A stretch of DNA of 64,000 bases from Anolis sagrei (lineage: Eukaryota > Chordata > Lepidosauria > Squamata > Anolidae): the NCBI RefSeq assembly GCF_037176765.1, contig NC_090022.1, positions 75,703,209 through 75,767,208 on the forward strand, given 5' to 3'. The notes beneath the pieces were generated by a model. That model saw nothing but the letters and a program-made list of their open reading frames with translations, was not told the origin of the DNA and made no database searches. A program made the translations under genes and the position numbers. Numbering within the stretch: the stretch's first letter is position 1; each line of letters begins with the position of its first letter. This document shows positions 23,363-35,508 of the stretch, in pieces.

Positions 23363-23816
23363 TTGTGTGTAAACAGTATGTACTCACTATTAAATTTGGT
23401 CTCCAAATCCAAAATTTTGATGTGAATTTTTACACTTGTGAACATAAGGACATGAAAATGCAATTAAGGGGGGAAAGCGCCTACTTTTGCAGAACAAAAT
23501 AATTTAATATGCATCTCTCTCTTATGCAATTTATTTATTTATTTATTTATTTATTTGCAGTATAGCATGAAGCTCAGCTCCACCGCTGCTTAAGCCTTTA
23601 AAAGCATCTTGGATTCATCTGATTTTTCAGGCACTGTTGAACTAAGCATTTTCCCTTAAACAACTCCCTCTCAAAAGTCAGTCTTTTATTTGAAGTTTAA
23701 AAATGTGCTATTCTGAAGGTAACATTCAGCAGCAAGCTCAATGCAGTAGTATTATACAGGAGAAGGGAGGCTAGAACTTCCTTCTTTCTGACCTTCTTCA
23801 CCCATTCACCCATTCA

Positions 23817-25053
23817 GAGAAGCAGATGGCGGAAACAGAAGAACAGCTTGCCTCAGGGGAGCTGCTTGCTCCATCAATGTTCAACATTTACACAAATGAC
23901 CAGCCATTGCCAGAAGGGACGGAGAGCTTCATCTATGCTGATGATCGTGCCATTACTGCTCAAGCAGGGAGCTTTGAGATGGTTCAACAGAAGATCTCCA
24001 AAGTTCTAGGTGCCCTTACTGCCTATTACAGAGGAAGCCACCTGATCCCTAACCTATCTAAAACACAGACATGTGCTTTTCATCTCAAGAACAGACAAGC
24101 ATCCTGAGCTCTGAAGATTACCTGGGAAGGAATCCCACTGGAGCATTGCAGCGCACCCAAATACCTGGGAGTCACTCTGGACCATGCTCTTACCTACAAG
24201 AAGCACTGCCTGAACATCAAGCAAAAAGTGGGTGCTAGAAACAATATCATACGAAAGCTGACTGGCACAACCTGGGGATCACAACCAGATACAGTGAAGA
24301 CATCTGCCCTTGCGCTATGCTACTCTGCTGCTGAGTATGCATGCCCAGTGTGGAACACATCTCACCACACTAAAACAGTGGATGTGGCTCTTAATGATAC
24401 ATGTCGCATTATCACGGGGTGTCTGCACCCTACACCACTGGAGAAATTACCCTGTTTAGCCGGTATTGCACCACCTGACATCCGCCGGGAAGTAGCAGCC
24501 AATAGTGAAAGGACCAAGGCAGAGACATCTCCAGCTCATCCCTTGTTTGGGTATCAGCCAGCACGTCAACGACTTAAATCTAGAAATAGTTTTCTAAGAG
24601 CTACAGAGACACTCGCTGGAACACCTCAGCAAGCGAGAGTCCAAAAGTGACAGGCTCAAACCCAGAACCTCAATCAATGGCTGATACCAAATGAGAGACT
24701 CCCCCCATGGCACACAGAAAACTGGGTGATTTGGAAGGCACTGAACAGACTGCACTCTGGCACCACGAGATGCAGAGCCAACCTCAAGAATTGGGGTTAC
24801 AAAGTGGAATCCACAACATGCGAGTGTGGAGAAGAGCAAACCACAGACTACCTGCTGCAATGCAACCTTAGCCCCACCACATGCACAATGGAGGACCTTC
24901 TTGCAGCAACACCAGAGGCAGCTACTGGTCAGAGGACACTTAATCAACTACCAAGCTTGCAAACTCTGTTTTGTCTGTTTGTTAAAAATTTGTTAAAAAT
25001 GTAATACAATTGTGTGGTTGCTACTGACACGATAAATAAAATAAAATAAATAA
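23817..25053 (+). mobile_element. Jockey-group LINE, 5'-truncated, with TSD
   Basis: It encodes the second half of a LINE reverse transcriptase: LFNIYTND-type motif (here FNIYTNDQPLPEG), then FIYADD, the catalytic box, at about 23930-23947, then the thumb region and a terminal [15 protein letters not shown] knuckle. The frame is broken by several stops and shifts. The tail is CGATAAATAAAATAAAATAAA. It is flanked by ATTCACCCATTCA (23804-23816) and ATTCACTCATTCA (25054-25066), 12 of 13 bases alike. It resembles vertebrate Vingi/Daphne-type LINEs, but the exact clade is uncertain. Confidence 0.75.
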
Positions 25054-25077
25054 ATTCACTCATTCATGTGATTAGGT

Positions 25078-25278
25078 TGCTAATCCTTCAGTATTTCTTC
25101 ACCTTCGCCTTCAAGTCACCAGTCAAGTTATGATAACCCCATGAATTTAATTGATTTTTCTTAAACAAGGAATATTCAAAGATGGTTTTGCCTATTCCTT
25201 CTCTGAAATATACCTTATAGCACCTGTTATCCAAGTATTAACCATGACTGAGCCCGCTTTTCTTCCAAGATCAGTTGT
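25078..25278 (-). mobile_element. SINE with 5S rRNA-like head
   Basis: At about 25222-25275 the plus strand reads like reversed 5S rRNA (CCAAGTATTAACCATGACTG, then CTTCCAAGATCAG). The body (TTCTTAAACAAGGAATATTC and neighbours) is shared with the copy at 43735. Diverged. Confidence 0.55.
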
Positions 25279-26780
25279 TTGTGGTTGCAATTAAGTGTGC
25301 TGATGTTATGCCATCTCCTTTTTGTGTTTACTATATATGGATGTTTGCAGGTTTTCTCATTCACTAATCATGATATTAGACATATTCAAGGCATTTTCTG
25401 AGCTTTTAGAAAATTATACAATGGATAATCTATAATATTTTGTTCTTGCTCAGTGAAGAAATGAAGCATATAAGAAGGGGTCACGTGCTTTCCTTTGAGC
25501 TAGAACCAGAGTGAAGTTTATGGCTTTTAATCCTGCCCATTGTGAGGAGAGCCCTCAGTCCTTTGTCTCTGCTCCCCAGAGCATTAGAGTCCTTGCTCCT
25601 AGGATGCGGGGAGTGAAGCAGTTTTGTATGTTGGAAAGGGGAGGAAGACAATTTTGTCTTCTGGAAATTGTCACTTCTGTCTTGTTAAAACACTGTAGGA
25701 TACAATTTGTGTCTTTGACCAAATGTTATGCACCTTATCAATTAGTAGATGGATGGAGACTTGGGCTGTAGTAGGTGTTTCATCTCCTCATTCTTGCTTT
25801 TAGATCACAGTAGGAATGGGAGGAATTCAGGTGTAACCTATTATGTGTGTATGTCTGAAAATTGGGCAGCCACTATATTACTCCTTCACTTGCTTTCACA
25901 AATGTCCCCATGAAGAAAGATTTCCTCAGGGCAGCTGAGAATATATTCATGTTTGCTGTGTATATGTTCTCCTTTCAACAAGTAGGAGAGGCATCAAATC
26001 ACACATCAGCACCTGATCTTGTGAGGTGTTCTCCAAGTCTGATCAGCTTATAACACAGGATGACTGGCCAAATCAGAGCTCTGCTGTAGCTACTTATCAG
26101 TGTGGCAGTTGGACTAGACTGAAATCATTTTTTCACCCTCAGTCACCTTCTATTTTGACCCTTTATTGAGATATGAGAAGCACAAGTCTGATTGCATCCT
26201 ATGGGATCCTGTGATTTGTTGTTGTTTGAGGAAGCCACTAGAGCTCTTTGGCTGAGAATTCAAAATGCCTCTTCTAAACTGCAGTGCTTGTCACGGGAGG
26301 AAACATACAGCATGTGTCTTTCAAGCAAGCAGCCTTCCCCACCCCCCTAAACTTCCAGGAGAGAGTGTTGGTCACCAGTGAAATCCTGGCCAAGACAGTT
26401 GGAGCAACTCTGGGACAGTAGTGATTCCAAGGTCTCCTTGGTGTAGCTGTAGTGCTTGTGACATCAAGTAACATCTTGCTTTGGGAGCTGCAGTCCTTTG
26501 TCCTAGTAACTGCAGTGTGGTACAGTTTGTAAAAGGACAGTTTTAGAAAAATAGCAGTCCATTTCTAGTAATCTTTATCATTAATTGGAGTGAAGGGAGT
26601 ACTGCTGTCAAAAAAAGGAAGGATGTGAGTGAGCTACAGGTAGTCAGAGAGAAACCCTACTACCAGTGGCTAGTTTTCTGGAATGTACAATGAATGCATT
26701 GTATGTATACATATGTGCATGCATCTAAGATTCTTAGGACTTCTGATAAACTTTGATGGTGTTTCCTCTCTGTTTTGCAG
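25279..26780 (+). other. End of intron 1, nothing recognised
   Basis: AT-rich sequence without repeats or exons I can name. It ends in a polypyrimidine tract and TTTGCAG at 26780. Confidence 0.4.
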
Positions 26781-29700
26781 ACTTCAGACGCATGTTTACT
26801 TTCTGGGCTCTCTGAGTGGTGGTGAGTTTACTCCTTGAGAGACCACTCCTTCCACCCCATGCAGCTCTCCCCATGCCTCCAGTGTGTGACAGGCGTCCTA
26901 CGCAATGTGTGTTTGTCAAACCATGGAGGTGGGGAAGCACGGCAAGAACGCAACCCACACAGGGGGCCGAGGGGTCCTGCTGGAGCCTTTTATCCATCAA
27001 GTGGGCGGCCACAGCAGCATGATGCGCTACGATGATCACACGGTGTGCAAGCCTCTCATCACCAGAGAACAACGCTTCTATGAATCCCTGCCTCCAGAAA
27101 TGAAAGAATTTACACCCGAGTACAAAGGTGAAATGCCCAACACTTTTGGCGAATCCCCCTGCTTTTCTGGTATTTTGTGCTCATCATCTATTCCAAAAAT
27201 CTCAAGCAGGATCCAAGTGACATTCTCCCCTGTGTTTTGAGAAGATGTCATTCATAAGAACCATAACTTCATGTCCTGAGGCAGCTATTTACTAAACGAA
27301 CGCTTTATGTCATAGAAAGTTGTTATTAGTTTTAGAGCCCAGCCCTGAACATGTTTAGTTCCAATAAGGCATCTTTGGTTCAGTGGAACTCACTTTCTTC
27401 ATGCTCAAGGCAGCAATCTCTAGGTTACATGCTAGATTTCTCAATCACCAGAAAAAATAACATGTGTGAGACATTGAATTTAGTCAGCTTCCTGGTGGGG
27501 AATCAAATGTGGCAAGGAAAAAAAAAGGTGTCACTGAGCTCATATGTATTTACTGCTGGAAAACATATATCCTGTATGAGCCTACTTTGTGTTAGACAGG
27601 ATTCCAGGTTTTGTTCCCTGGACCTTAATTATGTGATTTTAAGTGAATACAAAAAAAAAAATCCAATAATGCAAAAGGTAGATATTCAATTTGAAAATGT
27701 TTATCTATAGTAAAAAGTTTGTTTTACGGGATTTTGAATCCCATGCTGAGAGAAAGACAGGATAGCAGTTAAATAGCTACTTGAGGAATTCTTGCCTGTA
27801 AAGAATTTCTTAACATAATGCAGGGATTTTGTTCAGAGCTCTCTTAGTGTGTGCAGTTCTGCCAAGTTACTTGGCACCGAAAGCATCTCTTACCATTTCT
27901 GATAAACAAATATAGTATAATTCAGCTATCAAAGAGGAGTGTTCACATTCTTTGCAAAACTTTTTTTGGGCTTGGAAATGATACTTGGTGGTGCAACTAC
28001 GATTTCCAATTCCAGAAACTTGAAAGCGGTGTTAAATTAATGTTATCTTTAACAAAACATTGATGAGGAGAATGATTGTTCTTATAAGTCAACAGAAGTG
28101 AAATGGAACACCATGAATGGGCACAGCATTCCTTATGAATGAGATTGTGCATCATGTCATAAGGGAGGAAAAAAATAAAGGTGCGTCACGTTACAGCAAA
28201 GGAGCATGACTCTTCTCAAATGCATGTTATTCTTTTGATAGGGTTTAATAAGCTATACATTTAAAAAATGCCGATGTAGGACAAAGGAAAGGCAGTCTGC
28301 TATTTGTGACATTGATATAGTGTGTGATAAAATTCTTTTCTTACTGAAACATTATCCTGTCACCAGTAGAAAAATTAGATTGCATCTCAGCCTGAAGCCA
28401 TTCCAATTTATTTTAAGGATCGTTCCCAAGAACTTGTGATTATGCCAACAAATTGACAGAAGTGACCTATGAACACTTGAAAGACATTGTTTGGGCAGAT
28501 TCTGTGGATTTGAGCTACAACTGAAACTGTACCAAAAACAGAGAAATATTTACTTACTTCGTCTTCAAGGAATATGCAGATAAATCTCTCATTGTAAAAT
28601 ACATTTAACTACCAGTCTAGTGGAGGGTTCTACTTTTTGTTTTTTAATAAACTGAGACAGATTGAAAAGGACTGATTTTCTGATCTGGAATTTAAATTCT
28701 AGTATTTTAAAGGTTACATTTCAAACTTATTTCACATTTTTGTAAGACAATTTTAGTCATGGGGTTTATTGCTATTGCATTGGCTGTACCAGAGATATCC
28801 ATAATGTATGTCCCACTGATGAATTCCTTCACAGAGATTCAGACACCATAGTAAAAAACACCATCTTGCAGTTGAGAGTCTTGTATAGTGCTTCCTATGG
28901 ATATGTCCATTTATCTGTTACCTACATACTTCATACACAGTTCCAAAGAGATACAACATCAAATTGTATAGTCTTCCATGCAAAAAGTCCCTTCTCCTTT
29001 GTTGTTACTGATTGCAACTAGTCACTTTTTTCCTAATAACTAAGTAACTGGTATGCCTTCAAGCTATCCTCTGGACAGGTAGCTGCTTATACAACTCGTT
29101 GTCAATACTACATAATTATTTTAAGCCGTATTGTCATTTAATACAAAATATTTATTGATTTGCTTGCTTGCTTGCTTTTTATCCTGTCTTTTTCCCTGTT
29201 ATGGACTCCAAATCCTATAGGGACTTTCTACTATGCAGCAACAGTCCATGCGAGTAATTGTTCAGGTATGCAAAGAATACCTGAACATCTCGTTGTTTTT
29301 GTGGCTAGAACAGAGAGCATGAAGTTCCTGGACAGAAGTCACAGTTACTTGGTCTGTGGATACACCTGTACCCACACAAATGCAAAAATCTCATGCCTTC
29401 CCTTCTTTTATTTTCTTGGGAACCTGTTTTATAGTAATCTCTAGTCCAGTCCTTGGCGGTAGTATCTTCCTTGCAGTGCCAACTTTGTAGTTGTTGCTGT
29501 AGTTGTTGGTAAGAGTTGTCTTCTGAGACATGTCTCATACAGTCCTTGTTTCTGGCAGGTGTGGTGTCTGTCTGTTTTGAGGGAGACAGCGATGGCTACA
29601 TTAACCTGGTAGCATATCCCTTTGTGGAGAGTGAAGCCTTGGAACACGAGGATACACCAGAGAGGGACCAGCCTCGTCGTAAGCACTCTCGCAGGAGCCT

Positions 29701-32700
29701 CAACCGGTCAGGCAGTGGCAGCGATCACAAAGAGGAGAAAGCAGGATTGCCTGCTGATTGCATGGAAAGGTATAATGTGTTTCTGCTTCTTCTATATTAG
29801 TTCAATCATAGTTTATTCAGAGGTTGTTAACCTTTAATCTTCCCTTTGTTTTTAGTTTGATTAAATAATACACTTGTGTGTCCCTATTGGGTATCTTCTG
29901 AGACAGTGAAATGTCTGCAAAGAGGAGATAGTTCCTAGCCAATAGGTGAAGTGTGTAAACTGCCCCATTTCCCAACTTAATCACTTAGGGAAGACAGCTG
30001 GGTTGAAAATGTTTGATGTTTGCATTGAATTTTTGCCGCTACTTGTTGTTAACCGCTCTGAGTCGCCTAATGCCTGAGAAGAGCGGTATAAAAATTAAGT
30101 AAGTAAATAAATAAATAAAATCCAAAAATCTGTTTTAATCTAACAGCAGCAAAGGTCTTACTTGTGAATTATGTTGTGCCAACAGCAACCAGGACACAAA
30201 GAGTATGAAGAGTTTCCATTCAGATGTTCCATTTCAGATGCTAGATGGAAACAGCAGTGTGGGTTCTGAAAAGATCACCTTTAATCCATGGAGCCTGCGT
30301 TGCCACAAACAACAGTTGAGCCGCATGCGTTCAGAGTCCAAGGAACGAAAGCTCTACAGTATCCTCCAAAGCCAGAACTTAGCATACTATAGTGTATATT
30401 TGGTGATTCCTTTCATGGTGAGAACCTTGGGCTTTGTGGTGAGCAGAGTTTTTCCTTCAGCTAAAAGAGACTCCTGCAGGCTTTCATGCTTCTAGATCAG
30501 AAACTCCCTTTTTTGCTTATCTGTGGCCTTTGTGCCCTTTTTCTGTAGCCCAACACCAACATCTGCATGAAAGGAAAATGGGCTATTGCTTTCAGAATTA
30601 GGATTTTCTCCTCCATTTATGGGGTCTTTTCCACTGAATAGGCCACTTAGTTTGAAGATGAAAGGCTGATTTCCTACATTCCCACATTTTTATCACTGGA
30701 AAGATTTTGTGTTTGATTTCTTCCCTCTTTCTGTTTGAATATATATTATCTGCCAGAAGGTTCTCTGGAAAGCAAGAGACAGGCCCTTGGGGATCTATAG
30801 TAATCAAGAAAGGCAGTTTGCACCTTGAGAGAAAAATTCTCCTTGACCATTCCTTCAGAATTCCTTTTGCTGGAGAATGTGGTACATCACTTTAAACTTC
30901 CCTGCGTGCTTGACCTGAAAATGGGGACCAGACAGCATGGCGATGATGCGTCGGAAGAGAAGGCTGCTCGACAGATGAAGAAGTGTGCACAGAGCACCTC
31001 GGCCACGCTAGGAGTACGAGTTTGTGGAATGCAGGTATTGTATGAGCTGCTACTAAATTGTGGCTGCTGATATCCTCCTGTGCACAGGACAGATGTTGGG
31101 ATTTGACAACTGTTGTAGACACCTGAAGAATGTTGCTTCCTGATAAAAACACTATATGAGAGAAAGAAATGACAGAGGAAGACTTGTATGAGGGATAGTA
31201 CTGGTTATTATTAACTTACTTTATTGATTGTTTTGATTTAATTCTATCCCACCTTTCTCTTGAGATGAAAATCAAAGTGGCTGACAATCATTTTTAAAAG
31301 ATTATGCTAAAGCACTGGTTTACAAAATAAACAATACCATTAAAATTACATTGAAAACATCTTTAAAACAAAATTGTTAGTAAAGGATTTAAAATCATAT
31401 CACATCACTTCACACACAGACTACTGTTCCACAATAAAAATTCCAAGCCTACCTGAATAAAACTTCTTCACTTGTCAGCAGAAAGAGAGCAGGACGAGGG
31501 GCAGCCAGACCTTGCATGGAAGGGAGCTTCACAGCCTGAGAACAACCACTGGGAAAGCTCTCTGGAATCCTCACCAAAGGCACCTGAGAAGGTGGTATGA
31601 CTGAGGAAAAGCCCCCCTCCCCTGCAGATTGTAAAATTCAAATTGGCTTTCATTAGGAGATAAAGGTTTTTCAGATAGTCTGAACCCAAGGCATGTAGGT
31701 CTGTAAAGGTAAAAATCTGCACTTTGAATTCTCCTTGGAAACAACTGGTAGCCAGTGGATCTGTTTCAGCCGGAAAGTCACATGATCCTTCTATCCAGCC
31801 CCAGTCAACAATTCAGCCAAAGCATTTTGGAGCCACTGAAATTTTCAAACCGTTTCCAAAGGGAGACCCATATTATAGTGGCCTAAACAAGATGTGATCA
31901 AAGCATGTTTCACCAAAGCCAAATCTGACTTCTCGGTGAACAGGCACTGCTGGTGCACTAGTTTTAATTATGCAAATACACTCCTAGCCACAGCTGAAGG
32001 CTGGCCATCTAGGCTCAGATCAGAGTCTAGGAGTGCATCCAAGCTGTGAAACTGAGATTTCGGGGGCATGTAGTCCCATCCAGTACATGATGAATCCCTA
32101 ATCCATGATCTGCTTTTGGATTGACTAGGAGCACTTTTCTGTTTTGTCTTCGATTGGATCTACACTGCCATATAATAATGCAGTTTGGAACTTTATGATA
32201 TGGTCAGTATAGACTCATATAATGCAAGTCAGTGCAGTTAAATTGTATTTTATAGATCAGGACTGCATAAAAGTTTATGTTTGTTGACCCACATCCAGTC
32301 CATTGTTGGCAGTAAACACTGGTATAATGTAGAAACAGCTTCCTTGGAATCAGATGGAAAGGAGAGTTGTGTGTTATCAGCCTGCTTATTTATCATATCA
32401 GGAGTGAACCAAGGATACAGTGGTAATGCATTTAAAAAAATACAAAGTTTAGAAAGTTGGCATTATATTAAATGTCCTTTGACCAGTAGCTGGCCACTTG
32501 GAGTGCCTCTCGTTTTGCTATAAGAAGGTCCTCCATTGTGCATGTGGCAGGGCTCAGCCTGCATTGTTATAGGTGGTCTGTAGTTTGCTCTTCTCCACAC
32601 TCGCATGTCATGGACTCCACTTTGTGGTCCCATTTCTTAAGGTTGGCTCTACATCTCGTGGTGCCAGAGTGCAGTCTCCTGTGCACCCAGCAGGGAGTCT

Positions 32701-35508
32701 CTTATTTGGTATCAGCCATGGCTTGAGGTTCCAGGTTTTACCTTGCCACTTTTGGACTCTTGCTTGCTGAGGTGTTCCTGCGAGTATCTCTGTAGATCTT
32801 AGAAAACTATTTCTTGATTTAAGGCGTTGGCATGCTGGCTGATATCCGAACAGGAGTGGGCTGGAGATGTCACTGCCTTGGTCCTTTCATTATTGGCTGC
32901 TACTTCCCGGCGGATGTCAGGTGGTGCAATACTGGCTAAACAGTGTAATTTCTCCAGTGGTGTAGGGCGCAGGCATCCTGTGATAATGTGGCATGTCTCA
33001 TCAAGAGCCACATCCACTGTTTTAGCGTGGTGAGATGTGTTCCACACTGGGCATGCATACTCAGCAGCAGAGTAGCATAGCGCAAGGGCAGATGTCATCA
33101 CTGTATCTGGTTGTGATCCCCAGGTTGTGCCAGTGAGATTTTGTATGGTATTTTTTCTAGCACCCACTTTCTGATATTTAAGCAGTGCTTCTTGTAGGTC
33201 AGAGAACAGTCTAGGGTAACACCCAGGTATTTGGGTGTGCTGTAAGGCTCCACTGGGATTCATTCCCAGATAATCCTTAGCGCTTGAGATGCTTGTCTGT
33301 TCTTAAGATGAAAAACACATGTCTGTGCTTTAGATGGATTAGGAATCAGCTGGTTTTCCCTGTAATAGGCAGTAAGAGTGCCTTAAGCATCAGAGAGCTT
33401 CTGTTCAACCATCTCAAAGCTTCCTGCTTGAGTGATGATGGCACGATCATCAGCATAGATGAAACTCTGTTTCTTGTTGAGAACACTACAGCCTAAATCC
33501 GGATGATACCTCCCAGCAATTTCATATAAATATAAAACAGCATGGGAGACAGAACCGTGTCCCAAGGGAAACCACAGGGCATGGTGTTGGATTGGCATCT
33601 CCCGAACCACCTTCTGATTTCATTACTCCAAAAAAGACTAGAGCCACTGTAAAACGGTGCCGTATTTTGTAGTGGCTGTACTCTTACAGCAGTGAATATT
33701 TATTAGCTTACCAATCTTGTGGATACTCACCTGAGATTAGGGCCCACTGCACATAGTGTCAAGTAACAATAGGATGACACCTTTGAGTGGAGCTGAGGAC
33801 TTGGTGCAGAATACTACCAGCTATTTAACAGCAGAGATTCCAGTGCCTTGCACTGACTTCCTATCCTAAATTTGTTCAACCCCCTTGAATTGTTACTGGT
33901 GTCAAAACAAGCAACTCAACTGGGAATTGGGCTCCTTGAGGTGGCAGGCATGCTTTGAGGTTATTATCTTAAGATGTTTGGTGTTGTAAAATGAGTAGGA
34001 GAACTAAACATGGAAAACAACACGTAATCTCGGGCACAGATATTTATAGTCCATTCATGGCCATGGTTGACAAGACATTTCGTATTATGAAATCATGAAG
34101 GGCTGCCTGGTGTTTCAAGTGTGTGGTGTCACACAGCGTCCCAGACTCGGAAAATGCACGGAGTATCACCTCACAGGCAGTTGCCTCTCTTGCTTTGAGT
34201 GACAGTGGTCCCCCAAGCGTACCTTCACAGCTTGTATGGTAGTGCCCTCTGCTGGAGAGTGGCTGTCTGAAATATCTTGGTTGTGTTCAAGCTTTCTATG
34301 GATTTTGATGGCGGCTGTGATTTTGTACTATTGATTTCATGTATTTGGATCTACAGTATTAAAGAAACTAATGATTCTGTGCCTTCTTCATTGGTTTGTT
34401 TTACCCAACAGATTTACTTACCTGAATATATTAATAAAGCATTTAACTAGACTGTTAGTTTTTCCACAATTTGTGCTTTGTATTCAAAGGATTCTGTGTT
34501 GTCTTGTGGCTAGTTACATTCTGACATATTTAGCAAGGAAGCAGAAAAGTTTTTTCCGTCCATGAATGGGGCACTGAAGAAGTTTGCATCCATTTTAATG
34601 CCATGATGGAATTGTTATAATTCTTGTGGTTCCTTAAAGGAGTCAACCAGATTTGGCCAGGCAGTCTGTGGAGATGTGTCATCATATTTATTTTGGCTAC
34701 TCAGGATCTGCCCTGCTTGATTCTAGCTCTGGAGTGTCTTAATGGACTGTATAGAACATTCTTTAGTAGAGGTTTGAATTGGCGAAGAGGTCACTTCCTT
34801 ATTGTACTTGTCACCCACTATGCTTTGAAGATCTGGTCTGATATTTGTTTCCTTTGGCCAAGACACTTCAATACTGGTGTCTCAGAAGTGCAAAGGTTTT
34901 CTTGAGCTACTGTAAAAAAGAATCACTGATCAGCATTTGTAGATTCTTATTGTACTTGACTATCCATATAAACCATGTAATGCTTTGTCTCTATGTTGCA
35001 GGTATATCAGTTGGACACAGGGCATTATTTGTGCAGGAATAAATACTATGGCAGAGGGCTTTCCATTGAGGGCTTTCGCAGTGCACTCTACCAGTACCTG
35101 CACAATGGCGTTGAGCTACGAAAGGACCTTTTTGAGCCCATCCTTAGCAAACTGCGAAGTCTGAAAGCTGTATTAGAGAGGCAGGCCTCTTACCGGTTCT
35201 ACTCCAGCTCCTTGCTCATCATTTATGATGGAAAGGTTGCCCGGTCTGAGGCAAACATGGAGTGCAGACCAGAGGCGCGCCTGAAGCAAGTGGACCTCTC
35301 TCACCCTGAGAGCCTACAAGATGCCAGCAGCACAGAGTCCTCCACCACCAAGCCTAAGGTGGATGTACGTATGATTGACTTTGCACACAGCACATTCAAA
35401 GGCTTTCGCGATGACCCTACTGTACATGATGGCCCCGATATGGGCTATGTGTTTGGACTAGAGAGCCTTACCAACATAATAGGACAGATGCTGGATGAGA
35501 ACCAATAG
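26781..35508 (+). CDS. IP6K1: IP6K1, inositol hexakisphosphate kinase 1, complete (five coding exons)
   Basis: The coding sequence joins 26905-27127, 29559-29769, 30186-30358, 30859-31034 and 35002-35508. All junctions are GT-AG and the phases agree, giving 429 residues (human protein 441, from memory). The enzyme uses ATP to phosphorylate IP6 to 5-IP7 in cytosol and nucleus. The inositol-polyphosphate-kinase signature PCVLDLKMG lies at residues 217-225 (PxxxDxKxG), SLL at 331-333, and the metal-binding IDFAHS with Asp387 near the C terminus. MCVCQTMEV at the N terminus and [19 protein letters not shown] near the end match IP6K1 better than IP6K2 or IP6K3. The acidic/Ser-rich linkers around residues 130-170 and 345-380 are the least conserved parts. 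The first coding exon also holds 124 bp of 5' UTR. No frame damage is visible. Confidence 0.95.
26792..26815 (+). promoter_or_regulatory. Upstream ORF in the IP6K1 leader
   Basis: A seven-codon ORF (MFTFWAL) lies 90 nt before the main start. Two more upstream ATGs, at 26859 and 26873, open frames that run past the main ATG out of frame, to 27035 and 27022. They could lower initiation at 26905. The main ATG has G at -3; an in-frame ATG at codon 7 has the stronger ACCATGG context. Confidence 0.5.
26905..27127 (+). CDS. IP6K1: IP6K1 coding exon 1 (residues 1-74)
   Basis: It starts MCVCQTMEV and includes [20 protein letters not shown], highly conserved in IP6Ks. The donor AAAG|GTGAAA leaves one base of a Gly codon. 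The exon itself begins at 26781 after a TTTGCAG acceptor. Confidence 0.95.
27128..29558 (+). other. IP6K1 intron 2, nothing recognised
   Basis: It is bounded by GTGAAA and CTGGCAG. It is AT-rich and free of repeats that I can name. Confidence 0.8.
29559..29769 (+). CDS. IP6K1: IP6K1 coding exon 2 (residues 75-144)
   Basis: It continues [20 protein letters not shown] and contains the basic/Ser stretch [21 protein letters not shown]. The donor AAAG|GTATAA leaves two bases. Confidence 0.93.
30015..30120 (+). mobile_element. LINE 3' tail in intron 3
   Basis: It has TTAACCGCTCTGAGTCGCC, then GAGAAGAGCGGTATAAAAAT, then an (AAAT)n tail; L2/CR1-type. Confidence 0.65.
30186..30358 (+). CDS. IP6K1: IP6K1 coding exon 3 (residues 145-202)
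   Basis: The acceptor GCCAACAG|C restores a Ser codon (SNQDTK). It then reads [11 protein letters not shown] and [20 protein letters not shown]. The donor CTACA|GTATCC leaves one base of Lys203. The N-terminal residues ([10 protein letters not shown]) differ strongly from mammals. Confidence 0.92.
30859..31034 (+). CDS. IP6K1: IP6K1 coding exon 4 (residues 203-261), IP6 kinase motif
   Basis: It encodes [20 protein letters not shown] followed by MGTRQHGDD: the PxxxDxKxG substrate-binding motif at residues 217-225. It ends VRVCGMQ in phase 0 at CAG|GTATTG. Confidence 0.95.
31205..32110 (-). mobile_element. L2 LINE 3' region in intron 5
   Basis: On the plus strand it shows the reversed L2 3' region: 'tatcccacctttctc', CTGGGAAAGCTCTCTGG, TTTGAATTCTCCTTGG, AACTGGTAGCCAGTGG and CAACAATTCAGCC blocks in the right order. 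No open frame remains. Confidence 0.65.
32156..32275. mobile_element. MITE remnant related to 10861-11007
   Basis: TCTACACTGCCATATAAT is followed by CAGTATAGACTCATATAATG; the right terminus is lost. Confidence 0.45.
32385..33640 (-). mobile_element. Jockey-group LINE, 5'-truncated, opposite strand to 23817-25053
   Basis: It has a reversed TTATTTATCATATC tail at about 32385, the knuckle-domain region at 32580-32640, the thumb region ([21 protein letters not shown]) near 33040-33100 and the FIYADD catalytic box at about 33440-33460. Frames are broken. It is the same family and nearly the same extent as the copy in intron 1 but inverted. Confidence 0.75.
33641..35001 (+). other. Rest of IP6K1 intron 5, nothing recognised
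   Basis: No repeat or exon identified. It ends in CTATGTTGCAG. Confidence 0.7.
35002..35508 (+). CDS. IP6K1: IP6K1 terminal coding exon (residues 262-429)
   Basis: It carries [32 protein letters not shown] (SLL motif) and [19 protein letters not shown], and ends MLDENQ-stop (TAG at 35506). The segment between YDGK and KPKVDV is a variable Ser/Thr-rich linker. The last IP6K1 exon is large in vertebrates, as here. Confidence 0.95.
   Translation, partial: VYQLDTGHYLCRNKYYGRGLSIEGFRSALYQYLHNGVELRKDLFEPILSKLRSLKAVLERQASYRFYSSSLLIIYDGKVARSEANMECRPEARLKQVDLSHPESLQDASSTESSTTKPKVDVRMIDFAHSTFKGFRDDPTVHDGPDMGYVFGLESLTNIIGQMLDENQ

Larger units (their letters stand above)
509..26780 (+). other. IP6K1: IP6K1 intron 1 (about 26 kb)
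   Basis: It is bounded by the GTAAGC donor at 509 and the CTGTTTTGCAG acceptor ending at 26780. No conserved coding exon is recognisable in either strand. The recognisable content is repeats, listed separately. Longer stretches in which I recognise nothing are 4457-8055, 8120-10860, 11010-13860, 14492-16170 and 18630-20141, apart from simple repeats and faint MITE remnants. An additional non-coding 5' UTR exon could hide here and would not be visible by inspection. Confidence 0.6.

Noticed and set aside
23310-23560. Regular short repeats as a CRISPR-like array
   Set aside because: They are plain (ATT)n and (TTTA)n microsatellites with no spacers, in a vertebrate genome.
23826-25004. Host gene with reverse-transcriptase-like frames
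   Set aside because: YADD box, terminal knuckle, A-rich tail and target duplication show a truncated LINE with broken frames.
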